From Phlebotomus papatasi (lineage: Eukaryota; Arthropoda; Insecta; Diptera; Psychodidae): a stretch of DNA of 64,000 bases. The stretch's first letter is position 1. Every line of letters begins with the position of its first letter. Below the pieces are notes generated by a model that had not been told where the DNA came from, searched no databases, and saw only the letters and a list, made by a program, of their open reading frames with translations. Both the position numbers and the translations under genes were made by a program. This document shows, piece by piece, positions 11,711 to 25,311 of the stretch. The stretch covers positions 44,702,001 to 44,766,000 of the forward strand of contig NC_077222.1 in NCBI RefSeq assembly GCF_024763615.1, in the 5' to 3' direction.

Positions 11711-13190
11711 CCGTCGTTGCGGGTGACTGCCCGTTTTTTCGCTGTTTTTCAAATTTACCCTATAAAAGTGGATAGTTAAAGTGAAGGGAGGGGTGTTAAT
11801 GGATAAATTTATTTGTATTCAGTTGTTAATGAATGGATTTTGTGCCACTAGCATTAATTTTATAAAATTTTACTATGTTAAAAAAAAATCAAGGAAAATG
11901 GCTTGCACTTGGGATAAGGTGCGGGTGACTTTGCACTTTTAATACATACTAAAAAATCAACAATTTCTGATAATAAACAACAATGAAGATCTTCACATCT
12001 AATGCTCGAGATCTACAAGATGACGTGGTCGCCATCTTGATTTGACGTTTCTGTTCACCATTTTGAATAACACTGTCAAAAATTAAAACTTGTCCTATTG
12101 GGTTGACATTTTAGTATGTTGTAGCTCATCTAAAATACCTTTTCAAAATGTATCTTTTTTCCGACTTAGGTCGAGCAATGACCTAAATACAGAGGCACAA
12201 AGTTTAAAATTTTAAAATATTCATATTTTGGCGATCTTTATATTCTAATCCTGAATTTTGAAACCTAAAGGAAATGCCTCAGATACCATTAAAAATGGTT
12301 GAGGCTTTTATTTTTATATTTATTTACTTTTACATAATTAAAAAGAAATAAACGAAAAGTGCATTAATTTATTTATTTTTTATTTTTTCATCTTTACAGA
12401 AACAGGTTTTCAGGTCCTCAAATAATATGCTGCTATAAACAAAACATTATTTTTCTTTTTTTGTGATGGTTTCGATAAAAGAAACTCCCCGTAGTTCTGT
12501 ATTCATGACAAGGTCAAAATTTTGAATTTTGAGCCCCAGTATCCGGACAATCGTTTGACCTATGTCGTATTCTATATATGTTCTGAAAAGGCCTTAACAT
12601 CAGCTAGAACATACTAAAATTTAAGCTGAATCGGGTGAGATTTTTGTTTTGACAGTTATTCAAAATGGCGGACAGAAACGTCAAATCAAAATGGCGACGA
12701 CACATCTTGTAGATCTCGGTCATTTTATCTTTAATTCCCAAAAAAATGGATAATTTTTAGCCAAATACTTCTATAATAAAGCTTTAGATAGACCATTATG
12801 TGCAATTTTATAACATAAATTATGCGTTCTTAGGAAGATAATAGTGAAAAAAAAAGTATTTTAATAAAAATAATGAACAAAATCGAAGTGGATTATTCTA
12901 GCCAAATATATTTAGAATAGATTTGGGTAATTTACTACTCTGAATCGATTTTGGAATTGCACCTTCAGATAACTTTTTCACGGAGCCGTTTTTTGACACC
13001 TATACTAGCATTTCATTGACTATTTCTGAAACTACAAGAATCCTTTTGAGGATAATTGTACCTTACTTGATACATAACATATTCCTATATACTTTGACAT
13101 GGTAGACCGGATCGGCGAAGACTATCAATAAGTGCTGGAATTACTAAAAGTCTCGCGAACAGCAGAGTGCAAAGTCACCCGACGCGACGG
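11711..13190 (+). mobile_element. CCGTCGTTGC-end element, copy 2 (1.48 kb)
   Basis: The ends are TA|CCGTCGTTGCGGGTGACT and AAAGTCACCCGACGCGACGG|TA. Order and orientation match copy 1 throughout, including the inverted AAGATGGCGAC modules (about 12010 and 12690) and the internal GCGGGTGACTTTGCACTT near 11920. The right end is diverged and one base block near the left TIR is missing. Non-coding. Confidence 0.85.
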
Positions 13191-16100
13191 TACAAAATAT
13201 ATTAACCCTGCTAAGCCTAGTAAAATGCCTCGATATGGCTAATTTTATTACCTGATGAAATGGCATCATTTGATTACTTTCTAATATTTTTAGATTATTT
13301 TATAACTGATGGTAAAATGATTAACTTTGTAATACAAATATCTCGATACGATTAGTAATAACGAATGTTCAGAAACATATTAGAAACCCGGAGAACCCAT
13401 ACATTTTTCAGGGATCTCACGGGAAATCCATAGATATTTTCAGGAAACCCGGTAAATCCATACATTTTTACATCAGGGAACCCACGGAAACTCTGGGAAC
13501 TCATATTTCGAAGAACTGGGAACTCGAGCCATTTTAATTGCTTATAAGCTACCTCTTGGGGGTAACGGTAAGACCCTTAGTTTAATGTTACAGTTGTGAG
13601 TGAAAAAGATTAATGAGTTTTTAATAAGAGATGTAATATCGTTTATTACCTGTTTTATTGTGATATAATCATCAAAAAGATATTCTAAAATATTGAATGA
13701 ATTTCAGATTGTGATGGAAATGGCTTAATTTTTCGGACCGTCTCAGTAAGTATTACTTACATTTTATTTTTTACACAATTTCCACGTGAAGGATATGGAA
13801 GATTTCAGTCGAAAAGATCATGGTTTCTTTTTGGATTTTGCTTCAAACAGGAAATGTGCAAAAAATTATTTAAAGTATTTTAATAATTGTCTAATGTTTA
13901 TAATAAATAAAAATTAGTACAGGTGCTGTATATTTTGTTTTTTGTATTATTGATGTATTGTTTTTTTGTATTATTGTCTTATTTAATTAAAAATCAATGG
14001 AAAACAAGTGGCAAAAAAGTTCCTAAACAAGACAAAAAGTGTTTACAAAGCAGCTCAAAGTACTAAATGCATTATTGCAAATTTGATTCTTTTCAGTGAG
14101 ATTGTTTAAAATTTCCCAGGAAATGTCCTGATAGAGAAACATGATCTACAGTTACTTATTAGATTTCAAAACTTCCGGTGTTCGTCAGGGGCAGCTCTTT
14201 CCTCAATTAAAAACTCAAAATTTTTCTCCAAAGCTTTCGACCCTTGGTATGGGTCTTCCTGAATGGGTCAATTCAGAATTTTTTTATCAACTGGGAAACT
14301 TCTAACGTCTGCTTACAACTACACATCACCACTAGAACTTTTCAACTTCTTGAAATTTTGTATATATATATATATATATTATCTTGAATAATTTTTGTCT
14401 TTCAGTTGGTTCACTCTCAATCTCAAAGTTAAGTTAAAATTTAACTGATTTTAAGTTAAAATAAGCACGCAATATATATTTACAATTTACATATAGAAAG
14501 CCAATAAAAACACTTAATAGACATTCTGGAAAGTCTTTTAGTCTTTCATCCTTTGTATTATCACGATGTTACCGTCACACAGTCACACTCAAATTTGCGC
14601 CCATTACAAACAATTGAGGTTCCATAGTTAAATGAGGTCTTTGTTTCATTATACTATTAGTATTGTTTGAATTAATAATTTTCAAATCACATGTATTTGT
14701 TCATTCTTTTCTATTTGCACAAATAAATTTTTCTTCGAAATGTAAAAAATACTTGTTGCCGGTGCCTAAAAGTTTCCCAATTTTTTACTCTTCCACCTCC
14801 TCATGTACCCCCTCTTTATTTTACACCTCCTGATAAGATAAATGTCTCAATTTTTGTTTTTTTAAAAAAAAACGACACAGACATTCTGGGGCGAGAAGAG
14901 TGAGAAAGTTATACAATTATACTATTTTATTGATGCACTTTACATTTAGCTGACATGTCATTCAACCTAAATATTTGATTTTCTTTGGCATGAAGGGAGT
15001 GTGAAGGTGAAAGATACCGCTTTTCATGTTTTTTTTCTATCGTAAGAGGAAGAAAAACACACGCAGAGAGTTTTAGGTGGCGGCAGCCTGTTCAAATAAT
15101 CTGCGCATCAATTTCGTTGTCAGATATCGAAGACCGATTACTTGGCTTGATAACAGTAGTGATAGTTAAATTAATCCCTTCAATTGATTTCTAAGCGCCA
15201 CACATTTGACTTGTGTGTAAACAATAATTTAAATCATGAGAATAAATCGAATTCCAAGCTGAGTTTAAAAATTTCAGGAAAACTACAGGGTAGATCACAA
15301 AATTTTACTTTGTCTGTTGCAATATTGTTTTTTTATAGGTATTTTCCAAAATACATACATCTATTGAATTGAGCTATTTAAAGCGTTTTTAAAGAATAAT
15401 TTTTGAGAAATTATTATCATATGTTAAGATTGCATTAGAAGTTACGATTATAAATTATAATCGCAAATTTCGTGAAGTACTGTGTAATTTCCTCATTTAC
15501 ACAGTTTTATAAGTTTCTGGCTGCATTCTTTGATACTTTCTTGTTGCATTCACCTTTTACGATAATGAAATTTCGAGATTAAATTATGACTTATACTCCG
15601 TGAATGTTCACTTATCACAATGAACAGTCAATAGCTTTATCATGAGATTCCTGAAAACCTGAACATGGAATCTCACAAATGTTTCTTCAATTTTATCATC
15701 CGAGGGATTTATAAATTTCCTGCTATTCTTCGTGGTAGATGATCAAAAACTCGCATTTTACCCATTCCATTCATAATACATTAGCGGAAATAATTCCATT
15801 CACATGACTTTCAGTAGTATTTTGAGAAATTAAGAATCACCTTTGCTTCTGGTTTATATAACACACTGATAATCACAAATTACCAAAAATATTACTTCAA
15901 TGTGTAATTACGCATTTCGTTAGTATCACAAAATATTTCCTGGAACACTTCCTCAAAGTCGTTGTGAATTTTACCTGAGATATTTAAGAAAGAGAGCACA
16001 TGTGATAGCTTTATCAATCATACAGATCTAATATAAATTATGCTGACAATTTATTTGTCGTTTATTTTAGACACGTAGAAAGACAGATGAGATTGAGGTC

Positions 16101-16400
16101 AAAAGTGGGAAACAACAAAAATCTCTGAACAAATACGTGAATTTTCTTGAAATATGGCAAATATTGTACTTTTCCTTCAAAAATAAGGAATGTTGGAATT
16201 ATAAGCAGACTAACATTTTCCCCATTATTCACAAATTATACAGTTAGCATTTTTGAAAATATAAACCATATAAACTGTATCGTACATGTAAATTTATCGG
16301 CATATTGCGATGTCTTCTAATATTCCAATTTATTTTAGAAGTTCTCAAAAAAGTACAAGTTAAATTTTAATTTTCTTGTGAAAAAATTTTGAGATGTTTA
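13191..16400. other. Gene-free stretch
   Basis: At 13375-13530 a degenerate repeat of GGGAACCCATACATTTTT-like words (CCCGGAGAACCCATACAT, CCCGGTAAATCCATACAT, GGGAACCCACGGAAACT) is visible. A TA tract lies at 14361-14380. The remainder is AT-rich with no supported exon; the 62-codon frame at 15184-15372 has no domain. Confidence 0.4.
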
Positions 16401-17367
16401 GGGGAAAGTCGTCTGCCTTTAAATGCAGCAGCCTTCAAATGTTGCGATTTTTTCGTTGTTCTCAAAAGCATAAATTATATTCTATTAACTATTAGGTAGC
16501 TATCTATCATCCTCACAAATCAACAAAAAATGGAGAGCCTAGCTCCTATTTCCTAGATGCTAGATCAAAAAAAAATGAAAATGAGCTCTAAACTGTAATT
16601 TTGATGTTCCACAAATCATGTGATTTTTCATAGTAAAAATCATTTTACAAATAAATCTTCCATTGTGACACATAGAAGGTTAATCAGACTTAATATTTCT
16701 GTTCATACATTTTGGTTCAGATGACACAATTTTTGTGGGTGGCAAAAATTTGCAAATATCACCCTGCAGCAGCCTTTAAATGCTAATGTCGTGTGCCTTT
16801 AAATCCTATCTTTCCATACATCAAAACATGTGAAATCGAACTCCTACTTTTCTCTGACGAACGTCATACAAATACTTATAACCTGCTATCTTGCTCCGGC
16901 CGGGATGTTTCAAGTTGACAATTTTCAACTTCAATGGCTTTTTCTTCCAAATTTTCATGTGCAAAACAGTGCTTCAGAAAAATGTGAAGAAAAGTTATTG
17001 TGTAATGTCTTTTGACTGCAGTGATGATTTTAGTGAGTGCGTTAGGCTTCAACAAAACCTAATCATTTATAGCCCATTTAGTTTTATTGATTCAATATTC
17101 TCAGTGAAAAAAAACATTTAAAGGCAGCTGCCTCGCGTTTAAAGGCAGACTATGCCAGCTGCCTTCATACAAATCGACATCACTTTTTTAATTTCCTCAG
17201 AAGGAAAAACTGAGGACTTGCAAGTGCTAAATGAGGTAATCATATACGCCGAATGAACAAGAGAATTTTTTGGTGTAGTAGAAAATAAAATCCATTTTGT
17301 GGATTCTTCAGAAAAAAATCTTAAATTTGGAACTCCATTTTTCGTTTGAAGGCAGACAACTTTCCCC
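16401..17367. mobile_element. TA|GGGGAAAGTC element with iterated GCCTTTAAATG words
   Basis: The ends TA|GGGGAAAGTCGTCTGCC and GGCAGACAACTTTCCCC|TA are inverted repeats. The sub-terminal word GCCTTTAAATG (or CCTTCAAATG) occurs repeatedly: about 16416, 16431, 16768 and 16794 on the left, and inverted near 17117, 17137 and 17345 on the right. Short frames inside (16830-17121) contain no recognisable transposase motif. A segment around 16720-16760 (TTTTTGTGGGTGG) is shared with the element at 43706. Confidence 0.75.
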
Positions 17368-19111
17368 TATATAAACTATAAAAAATGACAAGTGGAAAAA
17401 GAACTGCACAAAATTCGAACTTAAAGCTTTTTTTCCTGTGAATTGCGCTGCAATCATGCAAAAAACTATCTATTTGCAATTAATTTTGAAAGCATTACTT
17501 ATAGTACATAAATGTCACGAGTTCTGCAAAGGTAGGCAATACCTTAAAAAATTTTATGTGAACTATTACTGCTCGAACTCTACCGATATAGCTAGGTAGG
17601 GTGACTGCGACATTATATTGCATAGAGAATTTCAAATGAAAAGGTTTGTTGAAATTGTAATGTCGCACACGTTAACAATTTGAAAAATCTTGCTCAAATG
17701 AAAACTCGAATTTCAAAATTAAGGTAAAATAAATATTAAATAAAAGACATAATCAGACGCCCTATGCATCATTTGATGAATTTCTTGTCCATATAATGAA
17801 ATTGCTGTCCACTTGATTTAAAAGCATTCCATTCTTTCACGTAAAGGAAACATAGCTCCAAATATGAAATAATTTGGTCATAAATCAGCAACAAATGGCT
17901 TTGGGGATCCTTAAAATGTTTTCGTGGGAAACAGGTGGCTTGGGATTGAATATATTCATTATTTTGGTTATACAATAAATCCCATCTAATTTATCGAAAA
18001 TCATTTCTTGATCTTTATCTTAAAATTTTGATCTAATATCTTTTCCTCGTGTTTTGATACTTAAGCATGGGCAATTCGAGCCAGCGCTTTCGCTTTGTGC
18101 GTACTCTATTTCACATTATTATATAAGACACCATCTATAAAGGATAATACCTATAATTAAGTGGATAGTAGAAGTAAAGAAGATCTCAATCAAAAACGAA
18201 AGCTAAAATATAAGAAACATAAAAAGAACATCTTTTAACCTATCCTTCACAAAAACATAAAATATTGGTATATCTTATAAAAAGTTATTTTCTCAATCCG
18301 ATTATACTGAATTTAAAATCAATACTACATACCCATTATACTTTAAAACAGCCCGCACAATCACATATTTTATTTTGTGCTTGTCGTATGACAACCGCGC
18401 ATGTGGCTTGAAGATTAAAAATTGATAAGACAAATATTAAACAGACTAAAATATGATTATAAATTATTGCCAAATTTATTCTCTCTATTGCTTTATCTAC
18501 AATCATGTTGAGTCATAAATTTCTGTTTAATGCTGGTGGTCTTTGAGCAAAAAAAGTGAGAAATTTTTCACAGAGTGGGCGAAAAATATGAAAATATAAA
18601 ACTGGGGATCCTTATCATCTCATCTATTTTTTATGCATACACATAAGCCAAGATGTAGTCTTTTTTTCAAATTGAATAAATTAGAAACGCTATACTTTTT
18701 AATTGATTTACAATCGCTTTGAAAAGTGTATTATTTTTTCAAAATAAATTATATGGCGTCGGATTTTATACATCAAAAAGAAAATTATAACAAATTATCT
18801 TTTCACACGTATTCTTAGCACTTTAATAAGATCATTATTTAAAATTGTCTGATAAATTGGTCTGCTGTGCTTCTCTTATTTTACACCAAAGTATCTTAAT
18901 TAACATTAATAAAACGAGTCAAGAGTATTGAAAAATCTGGTATTTTCCTTTTACGTTTTGATGTGAACATATCAATAGAATATGTGGAATTATATTAAAA
19001 AATGTAATCAAATACTATTCTATACCCATAAGAATTTAGTACAAACTCCCTGCTCTGGCTCAATTTATTAAAAAAAAATAGCTTCAAACTTAAAATTTAG
19101 ATATATATATA
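17368..19111. other. Gene-free stretch
   Basis: A 74-bp inverted pair at 17599-17672 (TAGGGTGACTGCGACATTAT opposite GTAATGTCGCACACG) may be a very short or damaged MITE. An inverted GAGTTCGAGCAGT-type motif lies at 17566-17585. The 68-codon frame at 17769-17975 has no domain. Confidence 0.4.
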
Positions 19112-20649
19112 CCGTCGTTGCGGGTGACTTTGCATTCTGCTGTCCGTAAGACTTTCATAAATTCTAGCACTTATTGATGGTCTTCGCCGATCCGGTCTAC
19201 CATGTCAAAGTATATAGGGATATGTTATGTACCATGTAAGGTACAATGATCCCTAAAAGGATTCTTGTAGTTTCAGTAATAGTCAATGAAATGCTAATAT
19301 AGGTATTTTGTCAAAAAACGGCTCCGTGAAAAAGTTATCTGAAGGTGCAATTCCGAAATCGATTTCAGAGTAGTAAATTGCCCAAATCCAATCTAAATTT
19401 ATCTGGCTAGAATAATCCACTTCGATTTTGTGGATTATTTCTATTAAAATATTTTTTTTTTCTCTATTATCTTCCTAAGAACGCATGATTTATGTTATAA
19501 AATTGCATATAATGGTCTTTCTAAAGCTTTATTATAGAAGTATTTGGTTAAAAATTATACAATTTTGTGGGAACTTAATATAAAATGACCGAGATCTACA
19601 AGATGGTATGGTCGCCATCTTGATTTGATGTTTCTGTCCGCCATTTTGAATAACTGTCAAAACAAAAATCTCATCCGATTGAGCTGAAATTTTAGTATGT
19701 TCTAGCTGATGTCAAGGCCTTTTCAGAACATATATAAAATCCGACCTAGGTCAAGTGATTGTCTGGATATAGGGGCTCCAAGTTCAAAATTTTGACATTT
19801 TCATGAATATAGAACTATAGGGAGCTTCTTTTATCAAAACCATCACAAAAAAGACAGCGCTATCGTTAGGCGATGAGATCTAACAAACAAACAATAAGAA
19901 AAGTAATGTTTTTGTTTATAACAGTGCATTATTTGAGAATCTTAAAAACTGTTTTCGCAAAGATGAAAAATAAAAAATTAATTAAATGCACTTTTCGTTT
20001 ATTTTTTTTTTCAATTATGTTAGAGTAAATAAATATATAAAATAAAAGTCTCAACCATTTTTATAGTTACTGAGGCATTTCGTTTAGGTTTCAAATATTG
20101 AATATTAAAAAACAAAGACCGCCAAAATATGAGTATTACAAAATTTAAAACTTTGAGCCTCTGTATCAAGGTAAATACTTAACGTAGACTGGAACATAGA
20201 TACGTTTTGAAAAGGTCTTGACGTCAGCTACAACATACTAAAATTTCAACCCAATCGGACCAGTTTTAGGGTTTGACAGTTATTCAAAATGGCGGACAGA
20301 AACGTGAAATCAAGATGGCGACCACGTCATCTTGTAGATCTCGTGCATCTTACCCTTAGAACTGAAGATCTTCATTGTCGTTTATTATCAGAAATTGTTG
20401 ATTTTTTAGTATTTATTAAAAAGTGCAAAGTCACCCGCACCTTATCCCCAGTGCAAGCCTTTTTTCTTGATTTTTTTAAACATAGTAAAATTTTATAAAA
20501 TTAATGTTAGTGGCACAAAATCCATTCATTAACAACTGAATACAAATAATTTTACCCATTAACCCCCCTCCCTTCACTTTAACTGTTCAATTTTTGAGGG
20601 TAAAGTTGAAAAACAGCGAAAAAACGTGCAAAGTCACCCGCAACGACGG
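19112..20649 (-). mobile_element. CCGTCGTTGC-end element, copy 3 (1.54 kb, inverted)
   Basis: The ends TA|CCGTCGTTGCGGGTGACTTT and AAAGTCACCCGCAACGACGG|TA are well preserved. The internal order is the reverse of copies 1 and 2: the TCTTCGCCGATCCGGTCTAC segment, at the right in copy 1 (inverted), is here at 19180-19200. It keeps both CCGCCATTTTGAATAACTGT modules (19638 and, inverted, 20278). A 69-codon frame at 20289-20498 is produced by repeat sequence. Confidence 0.85.
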
Positions 20650-21112
20650 TACATTAAAAAAGAGTGTAATTGGAAAACGTTGAAGAAATTTTTCTATTGA
20701 TAAAACTCTAAATATCAAAATAAAAGCATAGGGAACACTTTATACATACAGATAACTTATACGGAACACAAAAAATCCAATGGAAAATATGACAAAAATT
20801 TAACTCCTCTCCTTCCCATTCTGTCATCACTAAATTTACTTACAATTTTTAATGTATGTTCTATAAGTAAGCGGATTTATTTATTTAAAAATGATAATAA
20901 AATTCATTCAGAAATATTAACATTGATAGAACCCCAGATATAAATTAGCACATAAATACCGACATCCAAATAACGCAGGAAACACTTCTTAAAAACAAAA
21001 AAATCTGTTAAAAAATACCAAATTTTTAAACATTACACTTTATTATTGATTGAACTTCGAATTTCTAACTTCCCCGCTATTTTAGATAGTCAAATGAAAA
21101 AAAAACTGAGTA

Positions 21113-21324
21113 GGGGAAGGCGCGCTACCTTCGGACTACTTAAGCTTCGGACAACTCAATTATTATGGATTTGATCCATGGATTTTTTTTTTAGAAAATT
21201 TGACGCACTGACTATGGACTAGCTATTAAATTATAATATAATAATGGATCAAATTCATAAAAATCTGTTAAAAAAAAATTAGTTCTTCAATGCTTGAGTC
21301 GTTCGAAATTCTCGTGCTTTGCCC
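21113..21324. mobile_element. TA|GGGGAAGGCG MITE (212 bp)
   Basis: The left end TA|GGGGAAGGCGCGCTACC pairs imperfectly with the right end TCGTGCTTTGCCC|TA. TTCGGACNACT near 21130-21150 is matched by GAGTCGTTCGAA near 21297. The centre is AT-rich. Non-coding. Confidence 0.6.
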
Positions 21325-23487
21325 TACTCTTGATTGTCAGGCTTGTGATTCTTCGTGATGTTCTTTTTCTCTGTAAACATAGTACAAAAATCCAAATGAG
21401 AAATGATTCCAAATTACACTATTTTACCCTACATTAAAAACAATATTGAGAAAGAAAATTCTCGTACAGCTAGAACTCCTAAATATTTTCCTTCGTCTTT
21501 TTTTTATGATTAATTTTATTTGTTTTGATATCCCTTTTCTTTTTCAGATGAAATATAAGACAAAAAAAAGCACATATTTATTCAAATTAGGGCATTTTAA
21601 AGGTGTTTAAAAAAATATATTAGAAATTTGTGAAAAATACATTATAAGCTTAAACACGACTCTCCATGCAATTTGTGAAGGCTATCGCAGTGATTCCTTC
21701 TCACCGTATAAAACTGTACGCGTGTTATTTTACCTCTTGAACTTCCACTAACATCATCGCGAATACCATTACATAATGACTATATTGCAATTTTTTGGGT
21801 ATATTATAATAGTATGTAATTTGGGCACAACCGCGAAAAAATTGCATGGAGCCACCATTCTCACCTTTAATGATGGTTTTCATCTGAATTTACTGTTGTG
21901 CGAAGACTAGGAGTAATATTTTACGTTATAGTACCACTTCAGTATAATTTTCATTATTAGGATATTCATCTAAGGAAATTCCGATGTGAAGCAAAATCAT
22001 TCACAACATTCACCTAAATACTTTAAAAGTAATTGTGATTGCGATAGTAGATAATGTTGCAATTAGATATTAAATACATGTTTTACGATTTGTTGGTGAT
22101 AATCAATGCCGTGACCAGTTAATATTGCCTATATCTTATTTGTTGTATGTCTGAACAGAGTTGAACTATAATAATTCCTTGCTTTATATATTTATTATTT
22201 TATAAAATATTATAAATTGGCTAGCTAGAGCGATCAACTTCTATATCTTAGCTCAAATGTAATTTACTCTCGTAATACACGACGAGGACTCGATACACTT
22301 TAATATCTACAATAATTATGAAACTTGTACTACGTTATCCGTTTATTTCTAATTATCGTATAGCGTTAAAAACTCAACAGACTGGGCGGTGTCAATTCCT
22401 TTTTGCAAACATTATTTATCTACAACCAATAAGTAATATTTAATAATATAATGCTTACTGTTTTCATTTTCTTCTTACAGCATATCATGCTGTATGTCTT
22501 TTTCCTATTTCTACAATTACTCCCTCCTATTCACTTATATAAAATGCTTGTAAAATTAAGAATAGAGATTAGCATCTATGGAATGCACTTACACTCATGA
22601 CGTATGCCGAGAATGAAGCAGTCGGACAAACTTTCATTTATCATCAAGAACTTTTCCTTTTTTCAATGCTATTATTTCAATAGAAGTCACAATTTTAATT
22701 ATTCGAGACATTGCTATATATAAATAATAAAAAATAATAATGTGTAGGAATATAGAATTTACTATACCCTTATTAATTTTAAACCCACCATGGGCTCCTT
22801 GTAAAGTCACACACGCGTGCTTAACAATATTCTTAATTAACGTGCACATATTACACTTATCATTTATGCATTCCAACATCCATAAAATAAAATACAACCA
22901 CTTACAGTTCCTTTTCTCTCCCATCATTCTATCTCTTTCTTCTTTTCTGGTTGTGCTATATGACCTCCAATTATTTATCCACTCAAAATACAATATAGTC
23001 TGCATATCTTTATATACACTCATATTCAGGTCTCATATTTGTAGGTTATGTTAATTAACCCTTTCAGTTAAAAAATCAATTTATGTCCGAGATTCCGTTG
23101 CAGATTTGAATTTGTACATAATTGTAAATTTTCATTTCATAGTATTTGATATCGTATTTACACAATAACCTAATTTATAACCGCTATCACATTACTCATT
23201 CAACACTATTTCTTATAAAATTTAATCCTTTTTTTCCACGCAAAGATTGTGAACTCAATAGTCATCATTGGTCAAATATTGTAAATTACAATATTATATA
23301 GCACATATTCTAGTCTAGACGATTCCAGTCTAGAAGACGAGTGAGACTCCGGTGGACCAAAAATAAAATCCATTATTTTCTGACTATTTAGAAGACAAAA
23401 TAACTTTAGTCAAAAAAAAAAGTTTTTGTATTTGAGACACCGGTGACCCTCTCGTCCTTAACCCTTATTGATAATATTAACTATTAA
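21325..23487. other. Gene-free stretch
   Basis: AT-rich sequence. Two overlapping open frames on opposite strands at 22634-23054 (129 and 104 codons) are the longest here but have no signal, domain or splice context. From 23322 to 23465 a short inverted pair (GACGAGTGAGACTCCGGTG opposite CACCGGTGACCCTCTCGTC) is a diverged relative of the piggyBac-like MITE that follows. Confidence 0.4.
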
Positions 23488-23999
23488 CCCTTTAAGGACG
23501 ATTGGAACACCGGTGTCCCATAAAGAAAATAATTTTTCCTGTCGACCTGAAATTATTTTTTTTTCTTATGTTTGTATGTAATTGCAAAGTAGAAGGTTGA
23601 AGGAATCTACGATATTTTTGCAAGTCTACAGGTATTTACTACATAGTAAATATTTAAGCTTAAAAAATGACGAATTTTTAAATTCTCATATTGAAAAATT
23701 ATTTTAATTTTTTTTATACTTTCAATTTTTTTTAAGCAAAACCGTTTTGGAAAAAGAAACAAAAATACGCATACATAATATTTTTCACTTTACACAAAAT
23801 TTCTTATTCATTGGTATTGTCAGAAAAATTACTTAAATTTCAGGCTATCTTTGTTCCTATCGCTCGTAGAGGTAAAAGATGCATCGAATCAGAATCTGTT
23901 GGATTTTCCAAAGATGTAAGACGTTTCATTGATTTTGTTTATCGGTTAAATTTTTATTGTTGATTTTCGGTCCGTAAAAAGTGTCACGTTGTTAAGGGG
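23488..23999 (+). mobile_element. piggyBac-like MITE (512 bp)
   Basis: TTAA|CCCTTTAAGGACG at the left and CGTTGTTAAGGGG|TTAA at the right form terminal inverted repeats with the TTAA target duplication diagnostic of piggyBac-type transposition. Inside the left end is the palindromic GGAACACCGGTGTCCC. No transposase. The closest relatives are 31508-31986 (inverted) and 1-223. Confidence 0.8.
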
Positions 24000-24079
24000 T
24001 TAAGTCAGCGACGTTAGTCACAATCACTACCCAGGCACGTTTGAGGTGTTGAAGTGCATAATTGAGTCGAATTAAAATA

Positions 24080-24308
24080 AGGAGAAGTGGAGCACCTTTG
24101 AAAGTGGGGCACCTTTGAATGTGGAGCACCTTTGAAATTGGGATTTTTCACCTGTCTATGTTTAAATGGAACTGAACCATAATGTAATTTAGCTTCTCAA
24201 TCTGTTTGCGCAGCTAAATTATGTCATGGTAAGGCTCAGTTATTTTAAAAATAGGTGAAAAGTCCCAATTTCAAAACTGCCGCAGATTCAAAAGTACTCC
24301 ACTTCCCC
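24080..24308. mobile_element. TA-flanked MITE with triple GGAGCACCTTTGAAA
   Basis: The ends TA|AGGAGAAGTGGAGCACC and AGTACTCCACTTCCCC|TA are inverted. The left arm carries three head-to-tail units, GGAGCACCTTTGAAA, GGGGCACCTTTGAAT and GGAGCACCTTTGAAA. The arms AATTGGGATTTTTCACCT and AGGTGAAAAGTCCCAATT are also inverted. Non-coding. Confidence 0.8.
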
Positions 24309-24765
24309 TACACAATCTCAAGCATCATTTCTATCTTAACTAAAAAAAATGGATATCCACAATTTTACTATTTATATTCTACAAATAGTTCTTTAAAAAA
24401 AAATATTGAAATAGTGATTTTAATGTGAAAGTTTTTAGTTGAAATTCTTTTCATTATCAACTTTTGTGGTCACAGGTGAAATGCGGCTACGTCAGATCGG
24501 GCCCAAATTTTGGATTTACACGTTTAGACACTCATAGATCACGAATATCGTATGTGCTAAAAATCGATTTTCGTGGACATCCGTCCCATCCGTCCGTTCA
24601 ATTACTGTTTTATATCAGTTATAGATAGATGGGTCCATTCCATACTATTCTATGAGTCACTAAGAGCAAAAGAGTGAGATATTTTAATAGAAAAATGCAT
24701 ATATATATATATATACATTGGCTAGTTTTCAGGAGAACCATTTAAAGTTAGCGAATTCCTATGTT

Positions 24766-24812
24766 TCAGAGTCAAAATACGACAAGTGTACCAAACATCC
24801 CCTGGTCTTCCC
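24766..24812 (-). repeat. Solo end of the GGGGAGACCGGGG element
   Basis: AGAGTCAAAATACGAC, then ACCAAACATCCCCTGG and TCTTCCC before TA, matches the end of the elements at 4482 and 34136 in inverted sense. No partner end is visible nearby. Confidence 0.5.
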
Positions 24813-24969
24813 TAACAAAACATTTTTGTGAATATGTATTCCTGATGTTTTATACAAGTGATAAGCATCGTAACATGTTAAGCGAAAAAATGTAATAAAA
24901 CAGACGAAAACTTTACATGAGATATTGCAACTCGTTTACATCAATATTAAATGTATGAAAAAGTACCTA

Positions 24970-25186
24970 GGGGGAAGTGGGGCTATATTGAGCTGTGGGG
25001 CTAAATTGATATACAATTTTTTCGCATATTTCTAAAGGCAGCTGATCTTTTTAATTGTTTTATTTGGATTCACAATTGTTTTGTCTATCTAAATTATATT
25101 ACGTTAAGGCAAAGTTTCCTTTAGAAATATGAGAAAAAATCGAATATCAATGTAACCCCACAGCTCAATATAGCCCCACTTCCCCC
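24970..25186. mobile_element. TA|GGGGGAAGTGGGGCTATATT MITE (217 bp)
   Basis: GGGGGAAGTGGGGCTATATT at the left is matched by AATATAGCCCCACTTCCCCC at the right, each beside TA. The next block AGCTGTGGGGCTAAATTGAT is inverted as ATCAATGTAACCCCACAGCT. The near-perfect arms suggest recent mobility. Non-coding. Confidence 0.88.
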
Positions 25187-25311
25187 TATATGGAGCAAAG
25201 AATTTTTGTGTAAAATAATCTCCGTTCAGAATTTATGTCTTACCTCATATTTAGAATATTCTATACAATGCTTGACTTTTAATATTTTTTTTTAATTTTA
25301 CAATGTCAGTA

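Noticed and set aside
22634..23054. Overlapping 129- and 104-codon frames on opposite strands
   Set aside because: No domain or coding-type composition; chance open frames in AT-rich DNA.
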